Below, one piece after another: positions 55,816-64,000 of a stretch of DNA of 64,000 nt; positions within the stretch are counted from its first letter, which is position 1, and every line of letters starts with the position of its first letter. The stretch lies in NCBI GenBank assembly GCA_947427285.1, contig CANEHE010000008.1, forward strand, positions 18,028 to 82,027, read 5' to 3'. Below the pieces are notes generated by a model. That model was given only the letters and a program-made list of their open reading frames with translations, made no database searches and had not been told where the DNA came from. The position numbers and the translations under genes were made by a program. The stretch is from an uncultured Porphyromonadaceae bacterium (GTDB lineage: Bacteria > Bacteroidota > Bacteroidia > Bacteroidales > Muribaculaceae).

Positions 55816-57092
55816 AAACCAATCTAAAGATATTGCTCCTCGGATCCGGAGGACGGGAATCGGCTCTGGCCTGGAAGATTCTCCAGAGTCCACGGACAGA
55901 AAGACTTTTTGTGGCTCCCGGCAACGCCGGCACACACGAATATAATGTAGATCTCGACATTTCCGATTTCGAAGCCGTCGGCCAGTTTGTGGAAGACAAC
56001 GGCATCGACATGATCGTGGTCGGACCCGAACAGCCGCTTGTCGACGGCATCGCCGACTTTTTCGAAGACCGTCCGGTCAAGGTGATCGGTCCCGGTGCCA
56101 AAGGAGCCGTCCTTGAAGGCAGCAAGGAGTTTGCCAAGGAATTCATGTTCCGGCACGCCATACCGACGGCACGGTTCATGACCGTCACCACCGATACCGT
56201 CGACGAAGGATTCGCTTTCCTTGAGTCGCTCAAACCTCCCTACGTGCTCAAAGCCGACGGACTTGCAGCCGGGAAAGGGGTGATAATCCTCGACTCGCTT
56301 GCCGACGCCAAAGACACCCTGTCCGAAATGCTCGGAGGGATGTTCGGGCAGGCCTCGTCGACGGTGGTCATCGAGGAATTCCTGTCGGGTACGGAATGCT
56401 CCGTGTTTGTAGTCACCGACGGCGAGGACTACCGTATCCTCCCCGTGGCGAAAGACTACAAGCGGGTAGGGGAGGGGGACACCGGACCCAACACCGGCGG
56501 AATGGGAGCCGTAAGTCCCGTTCCGTTTGCCGACGAGAAATTCATGGCCAAAGTGGAGCGACACATCGTGATGCCGACACTGCAGGGTCTTAGAACCGAC
56601 GACATCCCATACAGCGGCTTTCTCTTCATAGGCCTCATGAACGTCGCCGGCGATCCGATGGTGATAGAATACAACGTCCGCATGGGCGATCCGGAGACAG
56701 AAGTGGTCATGCCCCGTATCAAGAGCGACATAGTCGACCTCCTTGAAGGGATCGCCGACAAGACTCTCGCACTGAAGAAACTTGAGACCGATCCCCGGGC
56801 GTGTGTCACCGTGATGACCGTCAGCGGAGGCTATCCCGGACATTATGAGAAGGGAAAGGAGATCACCGGCCTTGACGAAGCTGCCACCGAAGGAGCCATA
56901 TTGTTCCACGCCGGGACACACCGCTCGCCTCTCGGGCAGACTCTCACATCCGGAGGACGTGTGCTAGCATGTTCCGCCTACGGCGCAGACATGGCCGAAG
57001 CCGCGGAAAAGGCCCTTCGCGCGGCTGACCGCGTATCTTTCGAAGGGAAATATTTCAGACACGACATCTCCGACGACATCAGGCCGGTCTGA
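55812..57092 (+). CDS. purD: Phosphoribosylamine-glycine ligase
   Basis: PurD makes glycinamide ribonucleotide in purine synthesis. The 426-aa ATP-grasp enzyme has ILLLGSGGRESALAWK, VGPEQPLVDGIADFF, KADGLAAGKGVII, and TGPNTGGMGAVSPVPF with the Mg-binding EYNVRMGDPETEVVMPR. Length is normal. It begins at the stop of the THUMP methyltransferase and is 4 nt from the membrane protein downstream. Confidence 0.97.
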   Translation: MKTNLKILLLGSGGRESALAWKILQSPRTERLFVAPGNAGTHEYNVDLDISDFEAVGQFVEDNGIDMIVVGPEQPLVDGIADFFEDRPVKVIGPGAKGAVLEGSKEFAKEFMFRHAIPTARFMTVTTDTVDEGFAFLESLKPPYVLKADGLAAGKGVIILDSLADAKDTLSEMLGGMFGQASSTVVIEEFLSGTECSVFVVTDGEDYRILPVAKDYKRVGEGDTGPNTGGMGAVSPVPFADEKFMAKVERHIVMPTLQGLRTDDIPYSGFLFIGLMNVAGDPMVIEYNVRMGDPETEVVMPRIKSDIVDLLEGIADKTLALKKLETDPRACVTVMTVSGGYPGHYEKGKEITGLDEAATEGAILFHAGTHRSPLGQTLTSGGRVLACSAYGADMAEAAEKALRAADRVSFEGKYFRHDISDDIRPV

Positions 57093-57096
57093 AAGG

Positions 57097-58062
57097 ATGA
57101 CAAGGACACCGGTAGGAAAAGGGGGATTGGCGGCGGCACTGACGGTGTTCGCCGTCATGGCCGTGACCGCTTTCACATACGTGCCGGGAAGCGCACCGCC
57201 CCCGCGCACAGGGATCTGCTTTCCCGGCCCGGAGTCGGCCGGACTGACCCCGGTTCTCTCCTGGGCTCTCAATCTTCTGGTTCTGGTGGCCTGTGCATTC
57301 GGACTGATCCTTCTCAACCGCCGTCACATATTCGTCCAGTCGACCGGCATGCTGCTTCCCGCAGCATTTCTGGTCATCACCGCCTCCGTGCCCGCCGACG
57401 TGCAGACCCTCTCCTCCGGCTCCCTTCTGGCAGCCGCAAACCTCTTGTCGCTCAATCTCCTCTTCGGATGCCGCGAAAACGCCAACAACACCTACCGCCT
57501 GTTCGCCATCGCCTCATTGCTCTCGCTCGGCTCCACGTTTCAAGCGGCTTTCATACCGTTTGCCGCAGCCTTCATGCTGGCCGCTCTGGCCATAAAAGCC
57601 ATGAAATCCCGTGAAGCCGTCGCATTCCTGATCGGACTGATCTCCCCGTATTGGGCTATTTTCGGACTCGGAATCGCCGGCCTGTCCGACATCACCCCGC
57701 AGAATCCGTTCTATTTCCCCGACGAGGTGTCGGTGGAATTTTTCGCCATAGCCGGACCGGTGGCTGTCACCGCGATATGGACACTTCTGACCGGATTCTC
57801 AAACTCCCTGAAACTTCTCAAGGCCAACTCCACCGTCCGTGCCTACAATATGGTGATCACCCTTATCGGTGTCACCTCCATGCTCGGCTGCCTCTTCTGC
57901 TTCTCCTCCCTCACGGCATACATCCCCACACTGGCCATAGCCGCCGCCACCCAGCTGGCAAACGCATTCGCGCTGAGGCAGAGCGAATCCTCTCCCGCGC
58001 TACCTCTCATTCTCCTTCTCGTCTACATCGCTTTCTTCCTCCTCTCCGCCCATCTGATATGA
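57097..58062 (+). CDS. Integral membrane protein, function unknown
   Basis: The 321-aa protein has about nine to ten hydrophobic helices, short loops and no recognised catalytic motif. The general look resembles Bacteroidetes membrane proteins of the DUF6427 type, but I am not certain. It is coupled to purD (4-nt gap) and to pdxB (ATGA overlap), so it is part of this operon. No function can be proposed from sequence. Confidence 0.7.
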   Translation: MTRTPVGKGGLAAALTVFAVMAVTAFTYVPGSAPPPRTGICFPGPESAGLTPVLSWALNLLVLVACAFGLILLNRRHIFVQSTGMLLPAAFLVITASVPADVQTLSSGSLLAAANLLSLNLLFGCRENANNTYRLFAIASLLSLGSTFQAAFIPFAAAFMLAALAIKAMKSREAVAFLIGLISPYWAIFGLGIAGLSDITPQNPFYFPDEVSVEFFAIAGPVAVTAIWTLLTGFSNSLKLLKANSTVRAYNMVITLIGVTSMLGCLFCFSSLTAYIPTLAIAAATQLANAFALRQSESSPALPLILLLVYIAFFLLSAHLI

Positions 58063-59093
58063 CACCAAGAATAATCGTCGACGACAACATACCTTTCATC
58101 AAGGGGCGTCTCGAACCTTTCGCCGAAGTGGTCTACGCCGACCAGTTCGGCTTCACTCCCCCCATAGTGGCCGATGCCGACGCCATGATCATCCGGACCC
58201 GCACACGATGCGACGAGGCACTCCTCCGCGATTCGAAAGTGCGGTTTATCGCCACAGCCACAATCGGTATGGACCAGTTCGACCTTCCCTGGTGCCGTCA
58301 GGCCGGTATCGAATGCCGCAACTCCCCCGGCTGCAATGCGCCGGGAGTGGCGCAATACGTCTGGTCGGCATTGCTCCGTTCGGGATTCGATCCCTCGCGC
58401 CACACACTCGGAGTGGTCGGACACGGCAACGTCGGATCGATCGTCGCCGACTGGGGACGGATGCTCGGAGCCGAGGTTCTTGTCAGCGATCCTCCGAAAG
58501 CCGAAGACGGCACACTTATATGTGACGACACACCTCTCGACGATCTGTTGAGGCGATCCGATGCCGTGACCCTGCACACACCTCTTGTCCGTACAGGCGC
58601 ACACCCGACATTCCATCTGATAGGGGAGAGGGAACTGGAGATTATGCGTCCCGGGGCCATTCTCGTCAACGCCGCCCGCGGTCCGGTCGCCGACAATCAG
58701 GCTCTTCTCCGCACTGTCACCTCCAGACATGTACGGGCCATCATCGACACATGGGAAGGTGAGCCCAGACTCGACACCCGCCTTCTGGAAAAAGTGGAGA
58801 TAGGCACTTTCCACATCGCCGGATACTCCCTTGAAGGGAAACAGCGTGCCACAAGAATGGTGCTTGAAGCAGCAGGGGAGTGGTTCGGATTCTCGCCGGA
58901 CATCTCCGGCCTCGCCCCGGCATGGAGAGAACCGCTTTCGATTGATCCCGCAGAAATACTCCGCTCATACAATCCCTTGGACGACACCGCACCGCTCAAA
59001 GCCGACCCTGCGGCCTTCGATATCCTGCGCGCAAACTATCGGTTCCGGAAGGAACCGGATTTCATGCATCAGGGTTCAGATATCAGGTTTTAG
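58059..59093 (+). CDS. pdxB: Erythronate-4-phosphate dehydrogenase
   Basis: PdxB oxidises 4-phosphoerythronate with NAD in pyridoxal phosphate synthesis. The D-2-hydroxyacid dehydrogenase fold shows GVVGHGNVGSIVADWG (NAD loop), the catalytic Arg in VNAARGPV, the Glu region IDTWEGEP and His in GTFHIAGYSLEGK. The last of these is the PdxB form of the His motif. The track shows a longer ORF from 57651; the ATG at 58059, overlapping the previous stop, gives 344 aa and the natural start MTPRIIVDDNIPFI. The final residues (SDIRF) lie in a dispersed repeat. Confidence 0.94.
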   Translation: MTPRIIVDDNIPFIKGRLEPFAEVVYADQFGFTPPIVADADAMIIRTRTRCDEALLRDSKVRFIATATIGMDQFDLPWCRQAGIECRNSPGCNAPGVAQYVWSALLRSGFDPSRHTLGVVGHGNVGSIVADWGRMLGAEVLVSDPPKAEDGTLICDDTPLDDLLRRSDAVTLHTPLVRTGAHPTFHLIGERELEIMRPGAILVNAARGPVADNQALLRTVTSRHVRAIIDTWEGEPRLDTRLLEKVEIGTFHIAGYSLEGKQRATRMVLEAAGEWFGFSPDISGLAPAWREPLSIDPAEILRSYNPLDDTAPLKADPAAFDILRANYRFRKEPDFMHQGSDIRF

Positions 59094-59152
59094 ATATCAG
59101 GTGTCAGAACCTAAGGACCTAATGCCTAACGCCTAAAACCTAATTTTCAGAT
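59081..59152 (+). repeat. AT-rich ATCAGG/TTTTAG repeat on the pdxB stop codon
   Basis: CAGATATCAGGTTTTAG ends pdxB at its TAG. It is followed by ATATCAGG and several CCTAA-type units on the opposite sense, up to the RNase H ATG. Confidence 0.6.
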
Positions 59153-59839
59153 ATGGGAAAGCAGAAGAAAAAATACTATACCGTATGGATCGGACGGGAG
59201 ACCGGTGTCTTCGACGACTGGGAAGATGCCCGCGAACAGGTCGAGGGTTTTCCCGGCGCACGGTATAGGTCGTTCAATTCCGCAGCCGAGGCAGCCGAAG
59301 CATTCCGCGACGGTCCCGACGCATCTCCGGCCTCGCTCGGATCGCTGGTGATCAACGCCCGGTCACACGGAAAACCACAGACCGACGCCGACCGTCTTCT
59401 CACCCTCAACGAACAGAAACGCCACTTCCCGGAAATCGATCCCGAAGCCTGGGCCGTCGACGCCTCCTGTCTCGGAAATCCAGGCACCATGGAATACCAG
59501 TGCATCGACCTGGCGACCGGAGCCAGAGTATTCCACTTCGGCCCCGTGCAACGCTCCACCAACAATATCGGTGAATTTCTCGCCATAGTCCACGCCCTGT
59601 CACTCATGTATCAGCGCGGCGAACGACATACCATCTATTCCGACTCACGTACAGCCCTTGCGTGGCTCCGTAAAAAGACAGCCAACACAAAACTGACCCC
59701 GGAGAAGGGAAATCCGAAAGTGAGCGAACTGCTGCGGAGAGCCGAGATATGGCTCCGCACACATCCCACAGACATACCTGTCAGAAAATGGCAGACAGAG
59801 ATATGGGGCGAGATTCCAGCCGACTTCGGACGCAAATGA
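59153..59839 (+). CDS. rnhA: Ribonuclease H with N-terminal viroplasmin-type domain
   Basis: RNase HI cleaves the RNA of RNA-DNA hybrids. The 228-aa protein begins with a hybrid-binding (viroplasmin/caulimovirus VI) domain (about 1-48, KKYYTVWIGRETGVFDDWED). The RNase H domain (about 100-228) has AVDASC (Asp), NNIGEFLAI (Glu), YSDSRTALAW (Asp) and a late acidic residue in the EIWGE region in place of the fourth Asp. This two-domain form is common in Bacteroidetes. The stop overlaps queG by ATGA. Confidence 0.9.
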   Translation: MGKQKKKYYTVWIGRETGVFDDWEDAREQVEGFPGARYRSFNSAAEAAEAFRDGPDASPASLGSLVINARSHGKPQTDADRLLTLNEQKRHFPEIDPEAWAVDASCLGNPGTMEYQCIDLATGARVFHFGPVQRSTNNIGEFLAIVHALSLMYQRGERHTIYSDSRTALAWLRKKTANTKLTPEKGNPKVSELLRRAEIWLRTHPTDIPVRKWQTEIWGEIPADFGRK

Positions 59840-60783
59840 CCCCCGAGGAGATACACCGCGCCATCACCGACACAGGAGCCGTCGCCGTGGGATTCGCGGA
59901 AGCCGGACCGGTCGATCCGGACGTCGCCGCACAGTTCTCCCGATGGCTGTCCGGCGGCATGCATGCCGGAATGGAATGGCTCGTCCGACACGAAGAACTT
60001 CGCAAGGACCCCCGGAATCTGCTACCGGACACACAAACGGTGATCTGCGCCGCATATCCCTACTTCCAGCCGCGACGACGGGCCCCCGGTCTTCCGCAGA
60101 TCTCGATGTATGCCTACGGAAAAGACTACCACGACGTGATACGCAAACGCCTGCGCCCCGTATGCCGCCGCATGGAGGAAGCCACCGGCTGCGCCACACG
60201 CATCTGCGTCGACTCCGCCCCGATTCCGGAACGCTACTGGGCTCTCCGGGCAGGCATCGGACTACTCGGCGACAACGGCACCGTCATCATCGACGGCTAC
60301 GGCAGCTTCGTATTCCTGTGCGAGATACTGACCACACTCCGGCTTCCGCCCGATCCCCCCTCCCACCACAGATGCTCACATTGCGGACGATGCCGCGACG
60401 CATGTCCCGGACACGCCATCCTTCCCGACGCCACCCTCTGCAGCACCCGCTGCATGTCATATCTCACCATCGAACACGACGGCGAACTTCCGCAGACCAC
60501 AGCCCGCTCCCTCTACGGATGCGACATCTGCCAGACAGTCTGCCCGCACAATTCCGTTGCCGACCCAACTCTCATCCTTCCCGAATTTCTCCCCTCGCAT
60601 CCCTCCGTCCTCACCCTCACAGCCCGGCAGGCAAGAGAGATGACCGGACCGGAATGGGACACATTCACCGCGGGCACAGCCATGCGACGCTCCCGTCGCC
60701 TGATGCCCCGAAACGCCCGTCATCTGCCGCCCGACGACCTCTCTCCACACGGCGACATCATACCCATTCCGCACAGAGAATGA
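59836..60783 (+). CDS. queG: Epoxyqueuosine reductase QueG
   Basis: QueG is the cobalamin and 4Fe-4S dependent enzyme that makes queuosine in tRNA from epoxyqueuosine. The 315-aa protein has VDSAPIPERYWALRAGIGLLGDN, the first Fe-S motif CSHCGRCRDACP and the second cluster YGCDICQTVCPHN. The track start at 59749 lies in the RNase H gene; the ATG at 59836 (MTPEEIHRAI) overlaps that stop and is preferred. Confidence 0.94.
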   Translation: MTPEEIHRAITDTGAVAVGFAEAGPVDPDVAAQFSRWLSGGMHAGMEWLVRHEELRKDPRNLLPDTQTVICAAYPYFQPRRRAPGLPQISMYAYGKDYHDVIRKRLRPVCRRMEEATGCATRICVDSAPIPERYWALRAGIGLLGDNGTVIIDGYGSFVFLCEILTTLRLPPDPPSHHRCSHCGRCRDACPGHAILPDATLCSTRCMSYLTIEHDGELPQTTARSLYGCDICQTVCPHNSVADPTLILPEFLPSHPSVLTLTARQAREMTGPEWDTFTAGTAMRRSRRLMPRNARHLPPDDLSPHGDIIPIPHRE

Positions 60784-60836
60784 AAAATATGCTGTAAAAC
60801 ATAAATAAAGACAACAATACTTTGCAAAAAAATCAC

Positions 60837-60844
60837 TACTTTTG
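60837..60844 (+). promoter_or_regulatory. -7 element of the oxidoreductase operon
   Basis: TACTTTTG, 85 nt before the ferredoxin gene, fits the -7 consensus; the TTTG upstream (60821) is too close to be a -33. Confidence 0.4.
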
Positions 60845-60928
60845 TGCGGAAATTCTATGGGCCGCCACAAAGGCCGTCCATACCATACTTACACGAACTA
60901 ACAAAAACTTAAATCAATACTCATAGAA

Positions 60929-61159
60929 ATGGCAAAAGTTAAAGGAGCAATCACCGTCAACGTCGAAAGATGCAAAGGTTGCAATCTCTGCGTGGTCGCT
61001 TGCCCGACCAACACCCTGGCACTTCAGCCCAACGAAGTGAACGACCGTGGATACCACTACGCCTACATGGCAAATCCCGACAACTGCACAGGCTGCTGCT
61101 CTTGCGCATGGGTATGCCCCGACGCCTGCATCGAGGTCTACCGCGTAAAGGTAGACTGA
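60929..61159 (+). CDS. 2-oxoacid:ferredoxin oxidoreductase, ferredoxin (delta) subunit
   Basis: The 76-aa protein has two 4Fe-4S motifs, CKGCNLCVVACP and CTGCCSCAWVCP. Small 2[4Fe-4S] subunits of this kind carry electrons in four-subunit 2-oxoacid:ferredoxin oxidoreductases. It is first in the operon with the alpha, beta and gamma subunits. Confidence 0.93.
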   Translation: MAKVKGAITVNVERCKGCNLCVVACPTNTLALQPNEVNDRGYHYAYMANPDNCTGCCSCAWVCPDACIEVYRVKVD

Positions 61160-61244
61160 CCTTCCGGCATTGCCGCATACGAATCAATCCAAACCTGACT
61201 AACGAATCTTTTTCTAACCGAAATCTAACACACTTGACAGAAAT

Positions 61245-62330
61245 ATGAAAGAAGAGGTAAGATTAATGAAGGGCAACGAGGCCATAGCCCACGCCGCAAT
61301 CCGCTTCGGATTCGATGGCTACTTCGGCTACCCTATCACACCTCAGTCCGAGGTGCTCGAGACTCTTGAAGAGCTCATGCCCTGGGAAACGACCGGAATG
61401 GTCGTGCTCCAGGCAGAATCGGAAGTGGCCGCCATCAACATGGTCTACGGAGGCGCGGCTTCCGGAAAAGCCGTCATGACCTCATCGTCGTCGCCCGGCG
61501 TCAGCCTCAAGCAGGAAGGCATCTCATACATCGCCGCCGCATCGCTGCCCGCGCTCATCCTCAACGTAATGCGCGGAGGCCCGGGCCTCGGCACAATCCA
61601 GCCCTCGCAGGCCGACTACTTCCAGGCCACAAAGGGAGGCGGACATGGTGACTACCACCTCATCGTCCTCGCACCCTCCACAGTCCAGGAGATGGTCGAC
61701 TTCGTCGGACTCGGAATGGACCTCGCATTCAAATATACAAACCCCGCCATGATCCTCGCCGACGGCATCGTAGGCCAGATGATGGAGAAGGTTGTCCTTC
61801 CCGAACAGCGTCCGCGCCGCACCGAGGAGGAGATCCGCAGACAGTGCCCCTGGGCTGCCGACGGCCGCAAAGACAGCCGCAAGCGCAACGTGATCACATC
61901 GCTGGAGCTTGAATCCTCACGCATGGAGATCATCAACCACCAGCTTCAGGCACGCTACCGCGAGATCGAGAAAAACGAGACCCGCTGGGAAGAGATCGAC
62001 GTAGAAGGAGCTGACTACCTCATCGTGGCCTTCGGTTCGATCGCACGCATCTGCGACAAGGCAAAAGAGCTTGCAGCCGAAAAAGGAATCAAAGTCGGCA
62101 TCGTCCGCCCCATCACCCTCTGGCCCTTCCCGTCGGAAGCCATCCGCAAAGCCGCCGAAGGCAAGAAAGGCGTGCTCTGCGTAGAGCTCAACGCAGGCCA
62201 GATGATCGAGGACGTACGCCTCGCCATCCACGACTCACTTCCCGTAGAGCACTTCGGCCGTCTCGGCGGTATCATCCCCAGCCCGGACGAAGTGGTAACA
62301 GCTCTTGAGGAGAAGCTCATCAACAAGTAA
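61245..62330 (+). CDS. 2-oxoacid:ferredoxin oxidoreductase alpha subunit (VorB/KorA type)
   Basis: The 361-aa subunit has FFGYPITPQSEVLETLEELM (pyrimidine-binding domain, here FGYPITPQSE at about 26-35), VMTSSSSPGVSLKQEGISY and a C-terminal transketolase-like domain. The complex decarboxylates a 2-oxoacid with CoA and reduces ferredoxin, anaerobically. Bacteroidales proteins of this kind are labelled 3-methyl-2-oxobutanoate or 2-oxoglutarate oxidoreductase; the substrate is not fixed by sequence. The order delta-alpha-beta-gamma is typical. Confidence 0.92.
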   Translation: MKEEVRLMKGNEAIAHAAIRFGFDGYFGYPITPQSEVLETLEELMPWETTGMVVLQAESEVAAINMVYGGAASGKAVMTSSSSPGVSLKQEGISYIAAASLPALILNVMRGGPGLGTIQPSQADYFQATKGGGHGDYHLIVLAPSTVQEMVDFVGLGMDLAFKYTNPAMILADGIVGQMMEKVVLPEQRPRRTEEEIRRQCPWAADGRKDSRKRNVITSLELESSRMEIINHQLQARYREIEKNETRWEEIDVEGADYLIVAFGSIARICDKAKELAAEKGIKVGIVRPITLWPFPSEAIRKAAEGKKGVLCVELNAGQMIEDVRLAIHDSLPVEHFGRLGGIIPSPDEVVTALEEKLINK

Positions 62331-62361
62331 TAATACTTACTTAAAATCCTAAATCGAACCA

Positions 62362-63123
62362 ATGGAAATCCAAGATATAATCCGTCCGGAGAACAAGGTT
62401 TACTCAAAACCTGAGCTTCTCGATGAAGTCCACATGCACTACTGCCCGGGGTGCTCCCACGGCGTGATCCATAAGCTCCTCGCCGAAGTGATCGCCGAAA
62501 TGGGCCTCACAGACAAGACCATCGGCGTATCGCCGGTAGGATGCGCCGTGTTCGCATACAATTACATCGACGTAGACTGGGTGGAAGCCGCCCACGGTCG
62601 CGCACCGGCCGTAGCCACCGCCGTGAGCCGCCTCTGGCCCGAGAACGTAGTGTTCACATACCAGGGCGACGGCGACATGTCGGCCATCGGCACAGCCGAG
62701 TCGATCCACGCCGCCAACCGTGGCGAGAACATCGTGATGGTATTCGTCAACAACGCCATCTACGGCATGACCGGCGGTCAGATGGCACCGACAACCCTTG
62801 TCGGCCAGAAAACCGCCACAACCCCCTACGGACGCCGCATCGACCTCAACGGACATCCCCTTGAGATCACAAACCTCATGGCGATCCTCGACGGCACATG
62901 CTACGTGACACGCCAGTCCGTACACACTCCCGCCAACGTGCGCAAGACCAAAGCCGCCCTTAAGAAAGCATTCGAGAACGCCCTCGCGAAGAAAGGCACT
63001 TCCGTGGTCGAGGTCGTAGCCACCTGCAACTCCGGCTGGAAGATGAGCCCCGAGAAGTCAAACGAGTGGATGGCCGAGCACATGTTCGCCAAATATCCCC
63101 TCGGAGACCTCAAAAACGAGTAA
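62362..63123 (+). CDS. 2-oxoacid:ferredoxin oxidoreductase beta subunit (TPP-binding)
   Basis: The 253-aa subunit binds thiamine diphosphate through YQGDGDMSAIGTAESIHAAN and VNNAIYGMTGGQ. CPGCSHG at residues 29-35 is the usual N-terminal motif. With the alpha subunit it forms the catalytic site. Gaps of 31 and 41 nt to its neighbours support an operon. Confidence 0.94.
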   Translation: MEIQDIIRPENKVYSKPELLDEVHMHYCPGCSHGVIHKLLAEVIAEMGLTDKTIGVSPVGCAVFAYNYIDVDWVEAAHGRAPAVATAVSRLWPENVVFTYQGDGDMSAIGTAESIHAANRGENIVMVFVNNAIYGMTGGQMAPTTLVGQKTATTPYGRRIDLNGHPLEITNLMAILDGTCYVTRQSVHTPANVRKTKAALKKAFENALAKKGTSVVEVVATCNSGWKMSPEKSNEWMAEHMFAKYPLGDLKNE

Positions 63124-63164
63124 GTCCGACACTTCTCTAACCTTCAAATCAAAACCAAAAAGCA

Positions 63165-63707
63165 ATGAAAGAAGAAATCATCATAGCAGGCTTCGGAGGA
63201 CAGGGAGTGCTGTCCATGGGCAAAATCCTCGCATACTCCGGCCTCATGGACGACAAGGAAGTCACCTGGATGCCCTCATACGGCCCTGAGCAGCGCGGAG
63301 GCACCGCAAACGTCACCGTGATTCTCTCCGACGAGAAAATCTCGTCGCCTGTACTCGACAAATATGACATCGTCATCGCGCTCAACCAGCAGAGCCTCGA
63401 CAAGTTCGCCCCCAAGGTGAAACCCGGCGGCATACTCATATTCGACACCAACGGCATCCACAACCGTCCCACACGCACCGACATCGACATCTACCCGATC
63501 GACGCGATGGACGCCACTCTTGAAATCGGCAACTCCAAGGCATACAACATGGTTGTGATGGGTGCCCTTCTGGAAGCCATGCCATACAAGCTCCCGATGG
63601 AGAACGTGATCAAGGGTCTGAAGAAATCGCTCCCCGAGCGTCACCACAAACTGATCCCCCTCAACGAGAAAGCCATCGAGAAAGGACGCGAGATCCTCAA
63701 GAAATAA
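63165..63707 (+). CDS. 2-oxoacid:ferredoxin oxidoreductase gamma subunit
   Basis: The 180-aa subunit begins IIIAGFGGQGVLSMGKILAY and has SYGPEQRGGTANVTVILSD, both family signatures. It completes the four-subunit enzyme and is the last gene, followed by a strong terminator. Confidence 0.94.
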   Translation: MKEEIIIAGFGGQGVLSMGKILAYSGLMDDKEVTWMPSYGPEQRGGTANVTVILSDEKISSPVLDKYDIVIALNQQSLDKFAPKVKPGGILIFDTNGIHNRPTRTDIDIYPIDAMDATLEIGNSKAYNMVVMGALLEAMPYKLPMENVIKGLKKSLPERHHKLIPLNEKAIEKGREILKK

Positions 63708-63739
63708 GGAATCCGATTCTCATCGACAACAGTTCTCAG

Positions 63740-63773
63740 AAGGCGTCTGACGGTCTCGCACCGCAGACGCCTT
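63740..63773 (+). terminator. Terminator of the oxidoreductase operon
   Basis: AAGGCGTCTG and CAGACGCCTT form a perfect 10-bp stem with inner GGT/ACC pairs, then CTTCAT. It starts 33 nt after the gamma-subunit stop. Confidence 0.8.
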
Positions 63774-63809
63774 CTTCATAAGATTTAATGTAAAAAATAG
63801 TTAACAGAC

Positions 63810-63841
63810 TTGTTTCTGCCACTTCTGAATGTTTATCTTTG
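63810..63841 (+). promoter_or_regulatory. Rightward promoter near the window end
   Basis: TTG (63810-63812), 21-nt spacer, TATCTTTG (63834-63841). A leader of about 36 nt would follow before the ATG at 63884. Confidence 0.65.
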
Positions 63842-63883
63842 CAAAAAACTCCATAGACCATTTAATTTTAACCACAAAAAGAG

Positions 63884-63946
63884 ATGATTTATCTGACTCC
63901 GGGAATTTCCAATTCCCTTAAGAGGTTGTTTAAAAATGCTTGTTAA
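63884..63946 (+). other. 20-codon ORF running into the repeat element (possible interrupted gene)
   Basis: From the ATG, MIYLTPGISNSL is encoded before the element end begins at 63919; the frame then continues through the element to a TAA at 63946. It may be the start of a gene cut by the element, or a random short ORF. GGGAATT/AATTCCC (63901-63917) is a small dyad at the border. Confidence 0.3.
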
Positions 63947-64000
63947 CGCAGAGCCGGAAGATTTGTGATGGATTTATTCCTGCGGCGAAGGAACATAGTG
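63919..64000 (-). mobile_element. Second, inverted copy of the terminal-inverted-repeat element (cut by window end)
   Basis: The reverse complement matches 34991-35070 with about five differences in 80 bases, beginning at the same AGAGG end. The rest of the element lies beyond base 64000. Confidence 0.8.

Noticed and set aside
55824-56921. 365-aa minus-strand ORF over purD
   Set aside because: It is a shadow of purD, which has all ATP-grasp motifs in frame.
57651-58058. N-terminal extension of the pdxB ORF in the track
   Set aside because: This part lies in another frame of the membrane protein gene. The ATG at 58059 with ATGA overlap gives the normal PdxB start.

Overview
The window looks like a chromosome segment from a Bacteroidales gut bacterium, most like the Muribaculaceae (S24-7) group. 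Supporting points: several intergenic regions carry the Bacteroidetes sigma-ABfr promoter (TTTG, about 20 nt, TAnnTTTG), Shine-Dalgarno sites are mostly absent, and there are TonB-dependent receptor and SusD-type proteins. The division cluster has the Bacteroidetes order without ddl or murF, and many neighbouring genes overlap by ATGA. The family-level assignment is inference. No rRNA, tRNA, CRISPR array, prophage or transposase gene was found.

Layout. 1-2.3 kb: the 3' end of a TonB-dependent receptor, a secreted Cys-rich HMA protein and a convergent M48 protease. 2.4-7.4 kb (minus): gyrB, an unusual non-lipoprotein SusD-like protein and a small secreted protein. 7.8-11.5 kb (plus): hpt, adk, a DUF2851 protein, glycerate kinase. 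11.5-24.3 kb (minus): pyrG, yidC, a Na/Pi cotransporter, manC, yraN, a UbiA-family prenyltransferase, a NapH-like Fe-S membrane protein, thyA, folA and two glycosyltransferases. 24.7-28.3 kb (plus): topA and a WYL regulator. 28.4-34.7 kb (minus): a candidate noncoding RNA, ruvB, uvrC, apt, a parS-like palindrome, then mnmG and ybeY. 34.7-37.4 kb: an AT-richer accessory stretch with a 314-bp element bounded by terminal inverted repeats, a 50-aa helical protein and a two-gene type II restriction-modification system. 37.4-54.1 kb (plus): a glycosyltransferase and the division/cell-wall cluster rsmH-ftsL-ftsI-murE-mraY-murD-ftsW-murG-murC-ftsQ-ftsA-ftsZ, with no mraZ at its head. 54.1-60.8 kb (plus): a THUMP RNA methyltransferase with a repetitive charged tail, purD, a membrane protein, pdxB, an RNase H and queG. 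60.9-63.7 kb (plus): a four-subunit 2-oxoacid:ferredoxin oxidoreductase. The window ends inside a second, inverted copy of the 34.7-kb element.

Most genes are housekeeping genes for nucleotide synthesis (pyrG, thyA, folA, purD, hpt, apt, adk), DNA topology and repair (gyrB, topA, ruvB, uvrC), envelope assembly (yidC, manC, glycosyltransferases, dcw cluster) and ferredoxin-linked metabolism. A parS-like site next to mnmG suggests the replication-origin side of the chromosome. The least explained signals are the terminal-inverted-repeat element family, a near-consensus leftward promoter with an operator-like palindrome in the convergent WYL/ruvB gap, and short AT-rich repeats lying on TAG stop codons. 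All calls come from reading the sequence and the supplied ORF track; no database search was run.
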